A stretch of 64,000 bases of DNA from Aquabacterium sp. NJ1 (GCF_000768065.1 NZ_JRKM01000001.1:868001-932000); one strand, 5' to 3'; shown: positions 20,837 through 30,930, counted from the stretch's first letter. The notes: generated from the sequence alone by a model not told the origin. Translations and numbers: made by a program.

Positions 20837-22990
20837 ATGAACACCCCTGCCTCCCGAAAGATCCTGGGTCGCACCATTCTCGAATGGTTCTCCAGCCTTC
20901 CCGTCTTTGCCTTGTTGTTGTTGACCCTGATCATCGGTACCGGTGAGATGGTCCACGGCCAGTTGCTCAAGCTGGGCGAATCCATGTTCGGCGACTCCCA
21001 CGCTCAAGTGCAGTACTTCATGCTGCGCGCCGAGCCGGTCAAGCCCGATTGCGATGTCAACGTCAACATCGACGCCGAACTGGCCAAGCAATCCGCGGCG
21101 CCTTCTGGCAAAACCGGCGGTGATGACATCGACGATCTCTTTGGTGATCAGAAGGCTGCAGACCCGGCTGTGCTGCGCAAGTCGATCGAGCAGGCCCTGG
21201 CGATCTGCAAGGCCAAGCACGAGTTGTATGCCAAGGTGGTGCAGCACCAGACGCCGCAGGTCAGGGCCTACCGCACACTGGAAACCAGCTTCTTCGGTCT
21301 GTTCCAGATCGGTACGGACAACCGCCCGCTGATCCTGCTGCTGATGGTGGCCATCGCCGCCGTGACCACCACGCTGGGCTTCCACCACATCGGCATCCGC
21401 CCCGGCCATTACTCGAAGGACTACCTGCTGCAATCGGTGTCGCAGGTGATCTCATCGGCCCTGCTGCTGTTTTCCTGCGTGCGCTACTACCAGATCCTGC
21501 AAGGCTCTGGCGTGCCCATCGAGCACCCGCTGATCCACTACATCTGGATGGCCTTGTTCACCACCCTGCTGCTGATCAACCTCAAGCGCGTGATCATGCC
21601 GGTCAAGTCCCAGTTCGGTGAAGGTGAGTGGTCCGGTGCATTCCTGTCCATCCCGCTGTACGCGCAGATGGCCACCATCGCAGGCGTGTACTTCCTGATC
21701 AAGGGTCACCACGCTGGCCTGGCCATCTACATCAACCAGCTGATGGAGTTGCCCAGCATCTTCATGAACCTCGGCCTGTTCATCTGGTCGGGCATGTTGC
21801 TCAAGCAAAGCCGCATCGTCGACCTGTTCATGGACACGCTGCGCCCCTGGAACCTGTCGCCCCAGCTGCTGACCTACATCATCTTGCTGGCTGCTGCTGT
21901 GGCCACGGCCTACACGGGTGCCTCCGGTGTGTTCGTGATCGCCGCTGGCGGCATCATCTACCACGAGGTGCGTGCCTCGGGTGGTTCGCGTCAGTTCGCC
22001 CTGGCCGCCACCGCCATGTCCGGCTCGCTGGGCGTGGTGCTGCGCCCCTGCCTGCTGGTCGTGATGATCGCCGCGCTGAACAAGCAAGTGACCACCAGCG
22101 GCCTGTACCACTGGGGCTTCTACGTGTTCCTGCTGACGTCGACGCTGTTCTTCCTGACCTCGCAGATGCTGCGTACCCAGCGTGCCAACATCGAATCGCC
22201 GATGAAGGCCCTGCCCGCGATGATTCGCCAGATCGTCCCCCTGCTGCCCTATTTCCTCGTGGTGGCCGTGGTGGTCTGGCTGTATGAATACGCCCTGGAC
22301 ACCAAGCTCAACGAGATCACTGCCCCGACGATCATGCCGGTCATCCTGCTGATCATCCTCGTCTACGACAAGTTCACGAACAAGGGCAAGGCCGAGCTGA
22401 CACCTGACTACGCCAGCCACCGCCAGGAAGGTGTCGAGAAGTCGATCCGTTACGCCACCAACGAGACCATCGGTCACATCGGTGCGCTGCTGAGCCTGAT
22501 GACGCTGTCGCTGGCCATGGGTGGCGTGATCGAGCGCTCCGAAGTCATGGGCTTCTTCCCCAAGGTGTTCGAAAATCACTGGACGGCAATGGCCTTCCTG
22601 GTTGTCACCAAGGTGCTGCTGGGCATGATCATGGACCCGTTCGGTGCCGTGGTGCTGGTGTCGGGCACGCTGGCCCCCATCGCCTACGCCAACAACATCG
22701 ACCCGCTGCACTTCTGGATGATGGTGCTGGTGGCCTTCGAGCTGGGTTATCTGCTGCCTCCCGTGGCCATCAACCAGTTGCTGACGCGTCAGGTGATCGG
22801 CGAAGAAGAGGTGACCGTGGCGGATGCCGAAGTGAAGCACCTGGGCTTCTACCGTCGCTACGAGCGCTGGATCCTGCCGCTGGTGGTGATGACCATCGGC
22901 CTGGTGATCGTGGCGTTTGGCCCGCTGGCCATCCACGACTATCCGCAGCTGGCCTTCATGAAGGAATGGTTCCCGCCCGCTGGCCAGTGA
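20837..22990 (+). CDS. TRAP-type transporter permease, fused small and large subunits
   Basis: This 717-residue polytopic inner-membrane protein is far longer than a typical DctM (about 430). The N-terminal ~280 residues have an anchor helix (ALLLLTLIIGTG), a long polar loop (about 45-150, with GKTGGDDIDDLFGDQK) and more helices, as if a DctQ-like part were fused on. The rest is a DctM-like transporter with GASGVFVIAAGGIIYHE, two-fold repeated long hydrophobic blocks, and DPFGAVVLVSGTLAPIAYAN. With the upstream periplasmic binding protein it should form a sodium-linked importer. The substrate is unknown. No clear ribosome site precedes ATG 20837. A terminator follows. Confidence 0.8.
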   Translation: MNTPASRKILGRTILEWFSSLPVFALLLLTLIIGTGEMVHGQLLKLGESMFGDSHAQVQYFMLRAEPVKPDCDVNVNIDAELAKQSAAPSGKTGGDDIDDLFGDQKAADPAVLRKSIEQALAICKAKHELYAKVVQHQTPQVRAYRTLETSFFGLFQIGTDNRPLILLLMVAIAAVTTTLGFHHIGIRPGHYSKDYLLQSVSQVISSALLLFSCVRYYQILQGSGVPIEHPLIHYIWMALFTTLLLINLKRVIMPVKSQFGEGEWSGAFLSIPLYAQMATIAGVYFLIKGHHAGLAIYINQLMELPSIFMNLGLFIWSGMLLKQSRIVDLFMDTLRPWNLSPQLLTYIILLAAAVATAYTGASGVFVIAAGGIIYHEVRASGGSRQFALAATAMSGSLGVVLRPCLLVVMIAALNKQVTTSGLYHWGFYVFLLTSTLFFLTSQMLRTQRANIESPMKALPAMIRQIVPLLPYFLVVAVVVWLYEYALDTKLNEITAPTIMPVILLIILVYDKFTNKGKAELTPDYASHRQEGVEKSIRYATNETIGHIGALLSLMTLSLAMGGVIERSEVMGFFPKVFENHWTAMAFLVVTKVLLGMIMDPFGAVVLVSGTLAPIAYANNIDPLHFWMMVLVAFELGYLLPPVAINQLLTRQVIGEEEVTVADAEVKHLGFYRRYERWILPLVVMTIGLVIVAFGPLAIHDYPQLAFMKEWFPPAGQ

Positions 22991-23012
22991 TGCCCTGACA
23001 TCACCCTGCACA

Positions 23013-23048
23013 AACCCGGTTGAATGCCACGCATCAGCCGGGTTTTTT
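23013..23048 (+). terminator. Rho-independent terminator of the TRAP-like cluster
   Basis: AACCCGG (23013-23019) and CCGGGTT (23038-23044) followed by TTTT: seven pairs, long loop, U-tract. It ends the lipoprotein/binding-protein/permease cluster. Confidence 0.75.
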
Positions 23049-23100
23049 CTTGGGTGGCCCCTTGTCAGGCCAGCATGGGTCGGTGGTATGTTCCCAACCC

Positions 23101-25914
23101 ATGATTTGCCCCCCTCACCTGAACCTGCTGAACTCCCCCGTGCATCACGGGCACACACATCGAACCTGGACGTTCAAGCCGCTTGTCGGCGCCACGTTGC
23201 TGGCCATGGCCTTGAGTGCATGCAGCAGTCTGGGCGGCAAGACTGGTGCTGCCCCCGCAGCCGTCGCGACCGCCAATGGGGCCGCCGCACCAGGGCCCCA
23301 GCACTTGAATCCGCCGGTGGTAGCCGCCAGCGGCGTCAACGCATCGATGCCACCCGGCGCTGCGCATGTGCCCGCAAGCGCCCCCGCGCAGCAGCCGCCC
23401 TTCGACGCCGTGATCAAAGGCGCCGAACGCCAGGACGGCATGCTGCCCATCTGGAAGCGCCAGGACAAGGTCTGGATCGAGCTGCGGCCAGAGGCCTTTG
23501 GCAAACCCTTTTTCCTGTCTCCCAAGCTGGCATCGGGCATTGGCGAAGCTGGCGTGTTTGGTGGCTTGATGCAAAGCCGCTGGGCGCAGGTGGGCCGCCC
23601 GCAATGGGTGGAGTTCCGCAAGGTGCAGCAGCAGGTGCACCTGCTGGCCATCAATGCCGCGTACACCGCCCAGGCCGGCACACCTCAGGCCAGGGCCGTT
23701 CAGGCCGCCTTCTCGCCCAGCCTGCTTGGCAGTGTGCCGCTGGCCAGTGCGCCGCACGGCAAGTCTGGTGCTGTCCTGATCGAGGCCAACACGCTGCTGC
23801 TGGGTGACCTGCTTGGCGTTGCTCAGCACCTGCAGCGCACCTACCGTCAGAACTATGGCCTGGACGGCCGCAACTCCGCCTTGCTGGAAGCCCGCACGCA
23901 AAGCAACAGCCTGGTGTTCGAAGTGTCTCAGCACTTTGCGACAGCGGGCATCGCGGCGGGCGGTGGCGCACCGGGTGTGCCTGCGTCCACCGTGCCGTTG
24001 TCCGTGCCCGATCCGCGCAGCATGTTCATCACTGTGCACTACAGCTTGTCAGCCCTGCCTGAAAAGCCCATGCGCACACGCGCAGCCGACCCCCGTGTCG
24101 GCTACTTCACCAGCACAGTGGCCGACTTCACCGATGACCTCGCGCGCACCCCGCGCCAGCGCTTCATCAACCGCTGGCGACTGGAGAAGAAGGACCCGGC
24201 GGCCGCATTGTCCGAGCCGGTTCAGCCCATCGTTTTCTGGCTGGACCCGAGCATCCCCGATGCCTACCGGCCCACCATCACCGAAGGCATCCTGGAATGG
24301 AACAAGGCCTTCGAGGCCATTGGCTTCAAGAACGCCATCGAGGTGCGCACGCCGCCCAAGGACAAGCCCTTTGACACGCAGGAGACCGGCCACACCTCCA
24401 TCCGCTGGATGACCAACAGTGCCCCCGTGTTCGGGGCCATCGGTCCCACCCATGTGGACCCACGCACCGGCGAGATCCTGGACGCCGACATCGCACTGGA
24501 AAGCCTGTCCTCGCGGGCCATCCGCACCGTGCGCAGCCAGTTCATCAGCGCATCGAACGCCGAGCAGGCACCTGATGCCTGCCAGCATGCCGAGCAGGCG
24601 TCCGAGCAACTGGGGCTGGCGCTGGACGTGCTGGAGGCGCAAGGCGTGCTCGACCCTGACAGCCCACAGGTGAAGGACTTCGTGCTGGCCTACATCAAGG
24701 ACACCACGATGCACGAGGTGGGCCACACACTGGGCCTGCGCCACAACTTCCGCGGGTCGCGCTGGCACACGGCCGAAGAACTGACTGACCCGGAGCTGAC
24801 GAAGGCCAAAGGCAACAGCGCATCGGTGATGGACTACTCGCCCATCAACCTGCCCCTGCCGGGCCATCGCGCCGGGGCCCCCTTCCAGACCACGCTGGGC
24901 CCGTATGACTACTGGGCCATCGAATACGGCTACAAGGCCTTGCCAGACGACAAGGCAGCCGCGCAGAAGGAACTGCAAGCCATTGCCCAGCGCAGTGCGG
25001 ACCCGGCCCAGGCCGACGCCCTGGCCTTTGGTACAGATGAAGACAACGCCATCGGGCTGGACCCTCAGGCGCTGGTGTTCGACCTGGGGCGTGACCCCGT
25101 GGTGTTTGCCCGCACGCGCCTGGCCATCGTGCAAGACCTGTTCGAACGCCAGGCCAGGCGGCAGCTGACGCCGCAAGATGACCCCACGCTGCTGCGCCGC
25201 AGTGTGAGCTACGGCCTGCGTGACATGGCCCGCACCAGCCATATCCTGCTCAAGCAGGTGGGCGGCATGGTCACCCGGCGCGATGCACCAGGCAGCGGCC
25301 GCGACTTGCTGGACCCCTTGCCCTCGTCACAACAACGTGCGGCCTTGCACCTGTTGATGGAGGCCTACCTGTCGCCGCAAGCCATCAAGCTGCCCCCCGC
25401 CCTGCTGCGGCGCCTGGGGCCTGATTACCTGGATCGCCAGGAAGGCGGCGATGGCCGCACGCCGGTGCCCACGGACTTCTCCTTGGCCGAGCAGCAACTC
25501 GTGCTGCAACGTGATGTGCTGGGCTACCTGATGAGCGAGACGCTGGCCGAACGCCTGCTCGACAACATCGACAAGACGCGCGACAAGGACAAGCAACCAC
25601 TGACGGTGCGTGAACTGCACCGCACCTTGTTCGACACCATCTGGCAGGACGAGGCCTTGCCCGCCGGCACCGAAAGCGCACGGCGCAACCTGCAGCGAGA
25701 ACATGTCAACCGCCTGGCCACGGCCGTGGTGCGCGGGGCCAGCGCACGCGCCGATGTGCGCGCCATCATGCGACAGCAGGCTGTGAAGCTGCTGGCACTG
25801 CTGAAGAAACAGCATGGCGGAGACCCGAACAGCACGGCTTACGCCCATCGCGAGGATTGCATCAACACCTTGAGCGCGGCCTTGCAAGCCAGCGTGGTGC
25901 GCAACGCGCCCTGA
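23101..25914 (+). CDS. Zinc-dependent metalloprotease lipoprotein (DUF5117/DUF4953 type, metzincin-like)
   Basis: This is about 937 residues from ATG 23101; the frame is open upstream to a TTG at 23020 that overlaps the terminator, so the start is uncertain. A lipoprotein signal (LLAMALSACSS) anchors it in the envelope, followed by an Ala/Pro-rich linker. The middle part (ITVHYSLSALPE, DPRVGYFTSTVADF) fits DUF5117. The catalytic motif HEVGHTLGLRH (about residue 538) is a full HExxHxxGxxH zinc site, with a candidate Met-turn SVMDYSPIN about 50 residues later, as in metzincins. It is probably a periplasmic or outer-membrane protease; the substrate is unknown. The 80-base gap to the next gene shows nothing striking. 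Confidence 0.85.
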   Translation: MICPPHLNLLNSPVHHGHTHRTWTFKPLVGATLLAMALSACSSLGGKTGAAPAAVATANGAAAPGPQHLNPPVVAASGVNASMPPGAAHVPASAPAQQPPFDAVIKGAERQDGMLPIWKRQDKVWIELRPEAFGKPFFLSPKLASGIGEAGVFGGLMQSRWAQVGRPQWVEFRKVQQQVHLLAINAAYTAQAGTPQARAVQAAFSPSLLGSVPLASAPHGKSGAVLIEANTLLLGDLLGVAQHLQRTYRQNYGLDGRNSALLEARTQSNSLVFEVSQHFATAGIAAGGGAPGVPASTVPLSVPDPRSMFITVHYSLSALPEKPMRTRAADPRVGYFTSTVADFTDDLARTPRQRFINRWRLEKKDPAAALSEPVQPIVFWLDPSIPDAYRPTITEGILEWNKAFEAIGFKNAIEVRTPPKDKPFDTQETGHTSIRWMTNSAPVFGAIGPTHVDPRTGEILDADIALESLSSRAIRTVRSQFISASNAEQAPDACQHAEQASEQLGLALDVLEAQGVLDPDSPQVKDFVLAYIKDTTMHEVGHTLGLRHNFRGSRWHTAEELTDPELTKAKGNSASVMDYSPINLPLPGHRAGAPFQTTLGPYDYWAIEYGYKALPDDKAAAQKELQAIAQRSADPAQADALAFGTDEDNAIGLDPQALVFDLGRDPVVFARTRLAIVQDLFERQARRQLTPQDDPTLLRRSVSYGLRDMARTSHILLKQVGGMVTRRDAPGSGRDLLDPLPSSQQRAALHLLMEAYLSPQAIKLPPALLRRLGPDYLDRQEGGDGRTPVPTDFSLAEQQLVLQRDVLGYLMSETLAERLLDNIDKTRDKDKQPLTVRELHRTLFDTIWQDEALPAGTESARRNLQREHVNRLATAVVRGASARADVRAIMRQQAVKLLALLKKQHGGDPNSTAYAHREDCINTLSAALQASVVRNAP

Positions 25915-25995
25915 AGCACCACCAAATCACCTGCGCCACCCCATCGGAGGGGCCCAAAGCGCGGCGTCCCGCAACGACAATAGCGGGACGCAAGC

Positions 25996-28227
25996 TTGAG
26001 TGACGACATGGACCTGCCCACGCTGTTTTCCGCATCAGGCCCGCTGGCGCGTGCCTTTGAAGGCTACCGCGTGCGGACCGAACAAATCGAGATGGCCCAG
26101 GCCATCCAGGAAGCCATACGCGAGGCCAGCACGGTGGTGCTGGAAGCGGGCACCGGGGTGGGCAAAACCGCAGCCTATCTTGTGCCGGCGCTGCTGGAAG
26201 GCGGCAAGGTCATCGTGTCGACCGGCACCAAGGCCTTGCAGGACCAACTCTTTCACCGCGATCTGCCCGCCGTGCGCGACGCGCTGGCCGTGCCCATCAA
26301 GGTGGCCCTGCTCAAGGGCCGCAGCAACTACCTGTGCTGGCACCATCTGGAGCGCACCAACCAGGATGCCACGCTGCTGGGCAGCAAGCAGGAGGTGCGC
26401 GACCTCAGCCTCATCAACCGCTTCATCCACCTCACGCCCACAGGCGACAAGGCCGAGTGCAACCAGGTGCCCGAGCACGCCTCGATCTGGTCGCGCGTCA
26501 CCTCCACGCGCGAGAACTGCCTGGGCAGCGAGTGCAAGCACTACACCGATTGCTTCGTCATCAAGGCCCGGCGTGAAGCGCAGGACGCCGATGTGGTCGT
26601 GGTCAACCACCACCTGTTCTTTGCCGACCTGATGCTGCGCGAAGAAGGCGTACCCGAGCTGCTGCCCAATGCGCAGACCATTGTGTTCGACGAAGCGCAC
26701 CAGCTGCCTGACACGGCCACGCTGTTCTTTGGTGATTCGATTTCGACTGCGCAACTGCTGGACCTGCTGCGCGACACGCTGGCCACAGGTCAATCACAAG
26801 CGCGTGACGCGGCCAACTGGAACGACGTGCTGGCCCCGCTGGACCGTTGTACGCGTGACCTGCGTCTGTGCTTCGGGCTGCAGATGCAGCGCCTGTCGCA
26901 CGCACAGCTGGGCGCTGACCACCCTTTGCATGCGGCCATCGGTCAATTGAAAGAAGCCTTGATGCATGTGCGTGAGGTGCTGGACGGCCAGGCGGACCGC
27001 AGCCCTGACCTGGCCCAATTGCACCGCCGCAGCGATTCCCTGATGCAGCGCCTGTGCGCATGGGGTGCACCCGAGCGCGCCAACGAGCCCGAGCTGTGCT
27101 GGGTGGACGTCGGCACGCACGGCGTACAACTGCACCGCACGCCCATCTCGGTGGCCGACGTCTTCAAGCGTCAACGCCTGGGTTTAGGTGAAGTCGAGAC
27201 AGCGCTGGACGAAGAGCCAGACGAAGACGACGTCGAAGGTGCCCTGGCGCGCAACGCCGAGCTGGATGAGTTGCCCTGGCAGGATGACGACAAGCAGGGC
27301 GAGACCAATCCCACAACTCAGGCCGAAGCGGGCAGCGACGCGGACGACGAACAAGAGGATTTGCAGGCCTTGATGGCCGGCGCATACGATGAACCGACCG
27401 CCAGCACCAGGCCTGCATCGGTGCCCAGCCACAAGGCCGATGGTGATGAGCCTGGCGCCGTGCCCAAGCCACCGCGCCGAGCCTGGATCTTCACCTCGGC
27501 CACACTGGCCGTGCGGCAGGACTTCAGCCACTTCACGCACGCCCTCGGCCTGGAGGACGCACATTGCCAGTCCTGGTCCAGCCCATATGACTACGGCGAG
27601 CAAGCCATGTTGTATGTGCCCCAGCAGATGCCCGCGCCGTCAGACCCGGGCCATACCGATGCGGTGGTGGATGCCGCCCTGCCCTTGATCCGCGCCAACC
27701 GAGGGCGAGCCTTCGTGCTGTGCACCAGCTTGCGCGCCGTGGCCAAGGCGGCCGAGCGCCTCAAGAAGCTGTTTGCCGAATCGGGTGACCCGTTCCCGGT
27801 GCTGCAACAAGGTGATGCACCCCGGCCCACGCTGCTGGAAGACTTCCGCCGCGCAGGCAATGCGGTGCTGGTAGGCAGCCACAGCTTCTGGGAAGGCATC
27901 GACGTCAAAGGCGATGCGCTCACGCTGGTCGTGATCGACAAACTGCCCTTTGCCCCGCCCGATGACCCGGTGATGGCCAAACGCCTGGAGTTGCTGGCTC
28001 AGCAAGGCGGCAACCCCTTCATGGAACACCAGGTGCCTCAGGCCATCATCGCCTTGAAACAAGGCGCCGGCAGACTGATCCGCAGCGAGACCGACCGGGG
28101 TGTGCTGATGATCTGTGACACGCGCCTGATCGACAAGCACTATGGCCGTCGGATATGGCAGAGCCTGCCCCCGATGAAACGCACCCGCGTGGAAAATGAA
28201 GTGGTCGCTTTCCTGGAGACGCTATGA
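25996..28227 (+). CDS. ATP-dependent DNA helicase, XPD/DinG (YoaA-like) family
   Basis: This is a 743-residue SF2 helicase. Walker A EAGTGVGKTAAYL lies near residue 50. The iron-sulfur region has Cys in SNYLCWHH, AECNQ, ENCLGSEC and TDCF. DEAH is in FDEAHQLPD, and the C-terminal motifs are SHSFWEGIDVKGDAL and QGAGRLIRSETDRG. The family unwinds DNA 5'-3' in repair and replication-conflict processing. An acidic insertion at about 395-485 (EEPDEDDVEGAL, DADDEQEDLQAL) is unusual. The start is TTG 25996 with GGGA at good spacing, or ATG 26008. Its stop overlaps the next ATG (ATGA), so the two genes are coupled. Confidence 0.92.
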   Translation: MSDDMDLPTLFSASGPLARAFEGYRVRTEQIEMAQAIQEAIREASTVVLEAGTGVGKTAAYLVPALLEGGKVIVSTGTKALQDQLFHRDLPAVRDALAVPIKVALLKGRSNYLCWHHLERTNQDATLLGSKQEVRDLSLINRFIHLTPTGDKAECNQVPEHASIWSRVTSTRENCLGSECKHYTDCFVIKARREAQDADVVVVNHHLFFADLMLREEGVPELLPNAQTIVFDEAHQLPDTATLFFGDSISTAQLLDLLRDTLATGQSQARDAANWNDVLAPLDRCTRDLRLCFGLQMQRLSHAQLGADHPLHAAIGQLKEALMHVREVLDGQADRSPDLAQLHRRSDSLMQRLCAWGAPERANEPELCWVDVGTHGVQLHRTPISVADVFKRQRLGLGEVETALDEEPDEDDVEGALARNAELDELPWQDDDKQGETNPTTQAEAGSDADDEQEDLQALMAGAYDEPTASTRPASVPSHKADGDEPGAVPKPPRRAWIFTSATLAVRQDFSHFTHALGLEDAHCQSWSSPYDYGEQAMLYVPQQMPAPSDPGHTDAVVDAALPLIRANRGRAFVLCTSLRAVAKAAERLKKLFAESGDPFPVLQQGDAPRPTLLEDFRRAGNAVLVGSHSFWEGIDVKGDALTLVVIDKLPFAPPDDPVMAKRLELLAQQGGNPFMEHQVPQAIIALKQGAGRLIRSETDRGVLMICDTRLIDKHYGRRIWQSLPPMKRTRVENEVVAFLETL

Positions 28228-28946
28228 GCCGCACCTGTCTGGCCCTGCAACACCTCAGCTTTGAAGACCTGGGTTCGATCGAGCCCGTGCTGCGCACGAT
28301 GGGCTTCACCATCCAGTACCGCCAGGCTGGTGTGGATGACCTGCACAGCGCACAGGCCCAGGCCGAATGGCGCGACGCCGACCTGGTGGTGGTGCTGGGC
28401 GGGCCCATCGGCGTGTACGAAGCCGATCGCTACCCCTTCATCCACGATGAAATCGCGCGCATCCAGGAGCGGCTGAGCAGTGGCAAGCCCTTGATCGGCA
28501 TCTGCCTGGGTGCGCAAATGATTGCTGCGGCCAGCGGGCAACGCGTCTACCCCGGCCCGGCCAAGGAGATCGGCTACAAGCCTTTGCGTTTGACCACAGA
28601 GGGTCAGAACTCACCGTTGGCTGCCTTGGCTGCTTGTGCTTATGAGGTGCTGCACTGGCACGGCGACACCTTTGATCTGCCGCCCGGCGCCGAGTTGTTA
28701 GCCTCGACGGACCTGGTCACCAACCAGGTCTTCAGCATCGGCCCCAGGGTGCTGGGCCTGCAGTGCCACCTGGAAGCCCAGCCACGTGATCTGGAACGCT
28801 GGCTGATCGGCCACACCGCCGAGTTGACGGCAGCCGGCATCGACCTGGCACAGCTGCGTGCAGACAATCAACGCATCGGTGATCAGCTGGTCAGCGCGGC
28901 CCAGCAGGTGTGGCTGAACTGGTTGATGGGCGCGCTGCCCTTGTGA
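28224..28946 (+). CDS. Class I glutamine amidotransferase-like protein
   Basis: This 240-residue protein has a complete class I GATase triad: nucleophile Cys in LIGICLGAQMIAAASG, and His/Glu in LQCHLEAQPRD. VVVLGGPIGVYEADRYPF near residue 55 is the oxyanion-side loop. It is a stand-alone amidotransferase of the GMP-synthase-like type often annotated as glutamine amidotransferase; no synthetase partner is adjacent, so its acceptor substrate is unknown. It overlaps the helicase stop by 4 bases. Confidence 0.85.
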   Translation: MSRTCLALQHLSFEDLGSIEPVLRTMGFTIQYRQAGVDDLHSAQAQAEWRDADLVVVLGGPIGVYEADRYPFIHDEIARIQERLSSGKPLIGICLGAQMIAAASGQRVYPGPAKEIGYKPLRLTTEGQNSPLAALAACAYEVLHWHGDTFDLPPGAELLASTDLVTNQVFSIGPRVLGLQCHLEAQPRDLERWLIGHTAELTAAGIDLAQLRADNQRIGDQLVSAAQQVWLNWLMGALPL

Positions 28947-29019
28947 TCAAGCACCAGGGTCTACTGACATGAAGACCTGGCGCGCCTGACCTACCCAAAG
29001 CCCCAAGCACCACCAGCGC

Positions 29020-29895
29020 TCAGAACTCCAGGTTGTCGATCAGGCGCGTCTTGCCCAGGCGGGAGGCCGCCACGCCAACCAGGGGCTCGCCTTGCGCCAG
29101 TTCGGCGTCGGTGGCAGGCAGCAAGTCACGCTGGCGACGCACCATGATGTAGTCGGTCTTCCAGCCGCGGGCATCGAGTGCGGCCTGGGCTTGGGCTTCC
29201 ATCGTGGCGATGCTGGCCTGGGTCAGGGCTGAACTCGCACGCGCCGCCGCCACCTTGTCCTTGACCGAACGCAGCACAACGCTGAGCTGCACCGCTTCCG
29301 CCCGCTCGTCGGCGCTGAGGTAACCATTGCGCGAGGACAAGGCCAGGCCATCATCGGCACGCAAGGTCTCACCACCACGGATGTCGATGGGCAGCCCCAT
29401 CTGGATCACCATGTTGCGGATGACCATGAGCTGCTGGTAGTCCTTCTTGCCGAACACGGCCACGCGCGGCTGAACCAGGTTGAACAGCTTGTGCACGACG
29501 GTGCAGACGCCTGTAAAGAAGCCGGGACGGAAGGCCCCTTCCAGGATATCGGCCAGCTCGGTGGGCGGCACCACCTTGTAGCCTTGCGGCTGCGGATAGA
29601 GCTCCGCTTCGGAAGGTGCGAACAGCACATCGCATCCGGCCTGGGCCAGCAACTCGGCATCGCGCTCCAGTGTGCGCGGGTAGGTATCGAAGTCTTCGTT
29701 GGGCCCGAACTGCAGGCGGTTGACGAAGATGCTGGCCACCACCGGGCTGCCGCTGCCGGCCACGATCTCGCGGGCTTGCTTGATCAAGGCCAGGTGGCCA
29801 TCGTGCAGATTGCCCATGGTGGGCACGAAAGCGGGCGCGGCTGGGTGAGCGGCCAGCTCGGCACGCAAGCCGGCCACGGTGTGGATGATCTTCAT
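29020..29895 (-). CDS. panC: Pantothenate synthetase (pantoate--beta-alanine ligase)
   Basis: This 291-residue enzyme joins pantoate and beta-alanine with ATP to make pantothenate, the vitamin precursor of CoA. Family motifs are [19 protein letters not shown] (with the HxGH-type nucleotide site), [56 protein letters not shown] and [21 protein letters not shown] 29895 begins MKIIHTV, as usual. It follows panB by 28 bases on the same strand, so panB-panC form an operon. panD is not in the window. Confidence 0.96.
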   Translation of the reverse strand: MKIIHTVAGLRAELAAHPAAPAFVPTMGNLHDGHLALIKQAREIVAGSGSPVVASIFVNRLQFGPNEDFDTYPRTLERDAELLAQAGCDVLFAPSEAELYPQPQGYKVVPPTELADILEGAFRPGFFTGVCTVVHKLFNLVQPRVAVFGKKDYQQLMVIRNMVIQMGLPIDIRGGETLRADDGLALSSRNGYLSADERAEAVQLSVVLRSVKDKVAAARASSALTQASIATMEAQAQAALDARGWKTDYIMVRRQRDLLPATDAELAQGEPLVGVAASRLGKTRLIDNLEF

Positions 29896-29923
29896 ATCAA
29901 ATTCCGAGAGGGGATCTGGTTGA

Positions 29924-30748
29924 TCAGTAGGCGTGCACGGCTTCGTCAGGGAAGCTGCCGTCCTTCACAGCGGCCACGTAGCGGCGGATGGCGTCATCCA
30001 CCGAACCACCCTCGGCGGCAAAGTTGCGCACGAAGCGTGGCAGCTTGCCACGCGTGATGTTGAGCATGTCGTGCAGCACCAAAACCTGGCCGGCCGTGCC
30101 CTGCCCCGCGCCGATGCCGATGGTCATCAGGCCGGGGTTGTCGGCCTGCACCTCGCGCGCCACCGCTGACGGCATCAGCTCCAGCACCATCATGGCGGCA
30201 CCAGCATCAGCCAGGGCCTTGGCGTGCTTGCGCAGCGTCTGCGCGCCGGCTTCATCCCGTCCCTGGATGCGGTAGCCGCCCAAGGCATGCACGCTCTGCG
30301 GGGTCAGGCCCAGGTGGGCACACACCGGCACGCCGCGCTCGGTCAGAAAGTGCACGGTCTCGGCCGTCCAGCCACCGCCTTCGAGCTTGACCATCTGGGC
30401 GCCTGCCTGCATCAAGGCGATGCTGGAGCGCAGCGCCTGCTCGCGGTTTTCCTGGTAGCTGCCAAACGGCAGGTCCCCCACCACCCAGGCATTGCGGTTG
30501 CCACGGGCCACGCAACGCGTGTGGTAGACCATCTCGTCCATGGACACAGGCACCGTGCTGGCATGGCCTTGCACGATCATGCCCAGCGAGTCACCCACCA
30601 GGATGCAATCGACACCGGCCTCGTCCACCACGCGCGCAAACGTGGCGTCATAGGCAGTCAACATGGCGATTTTTTCGCCCTTGGCATGCATTTCCCGCAG
30701 GCGGTGCAGGGTGATCGGCTTGCGGCTTGGCTCGACGGCGTTGTTCAT
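29924..30748 (-). CDS. panB: 3-methyl-2-oxobutanoate hydroxymethyltransferase
   Basis: This 274-residue enzyme makes ketopantoate from 2-ketoisovalerate and methylenetetrahydrofolate, the first step of pantothenate synthesis. Motifs include [40 protein letters not shown] (metal and substrate site), [34 protein letters not shown] and [10 protein letters not shown] start at ATG 30748 ([17 protein letters not shown]); an upstream open frame of 81 codons is unrelated to PanB. It is first gene of the panB-panC operon and divergent from the sugar dehydrogenase gene across a 182-base gap. Confidence 0.96.
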   Translation of the reverse strand: MNNAVEPSRKPITLHRLREMHAKGEKIAMLTAYDATFARVVDEAGVDCILVGDSLGMIVQGHASTVPVSMDEMVYHTRCVARGNRNAWVVGDLPFGSYQENREQALRSSIALMQAGAQMVKLEGGGWTAETVHFLTERGVPVCAHLGLTPQSVHALGGYRIQGRDEAGAQTLRKHAKALADAGAAMMVLELMPSAVAREVQADNPGLMTIGIGAGQGTAGQVLVLHDMLNITRGKLPRFVRNFAAEGGSVDDAIRRYVAAVKDGSFPDEAVHAY

Positions 30749-30930
30749 GTAGTTTGCGACCTCGGCGTGTGGACGCCAGTGTAGGAAGTGGCGCGATTCT
30801 AGGCCGGGAAATCCCTTTGCGCAGGCATCCGGCCCGACAGACCCTGACACCCGCAGCATGGGGCGTTCAATCGGCCTGGGCCTCGCCCCTTCTGTCGTCA
30901 CCGGCCCCCTTGAAGCCAGGGAGAAACGCC

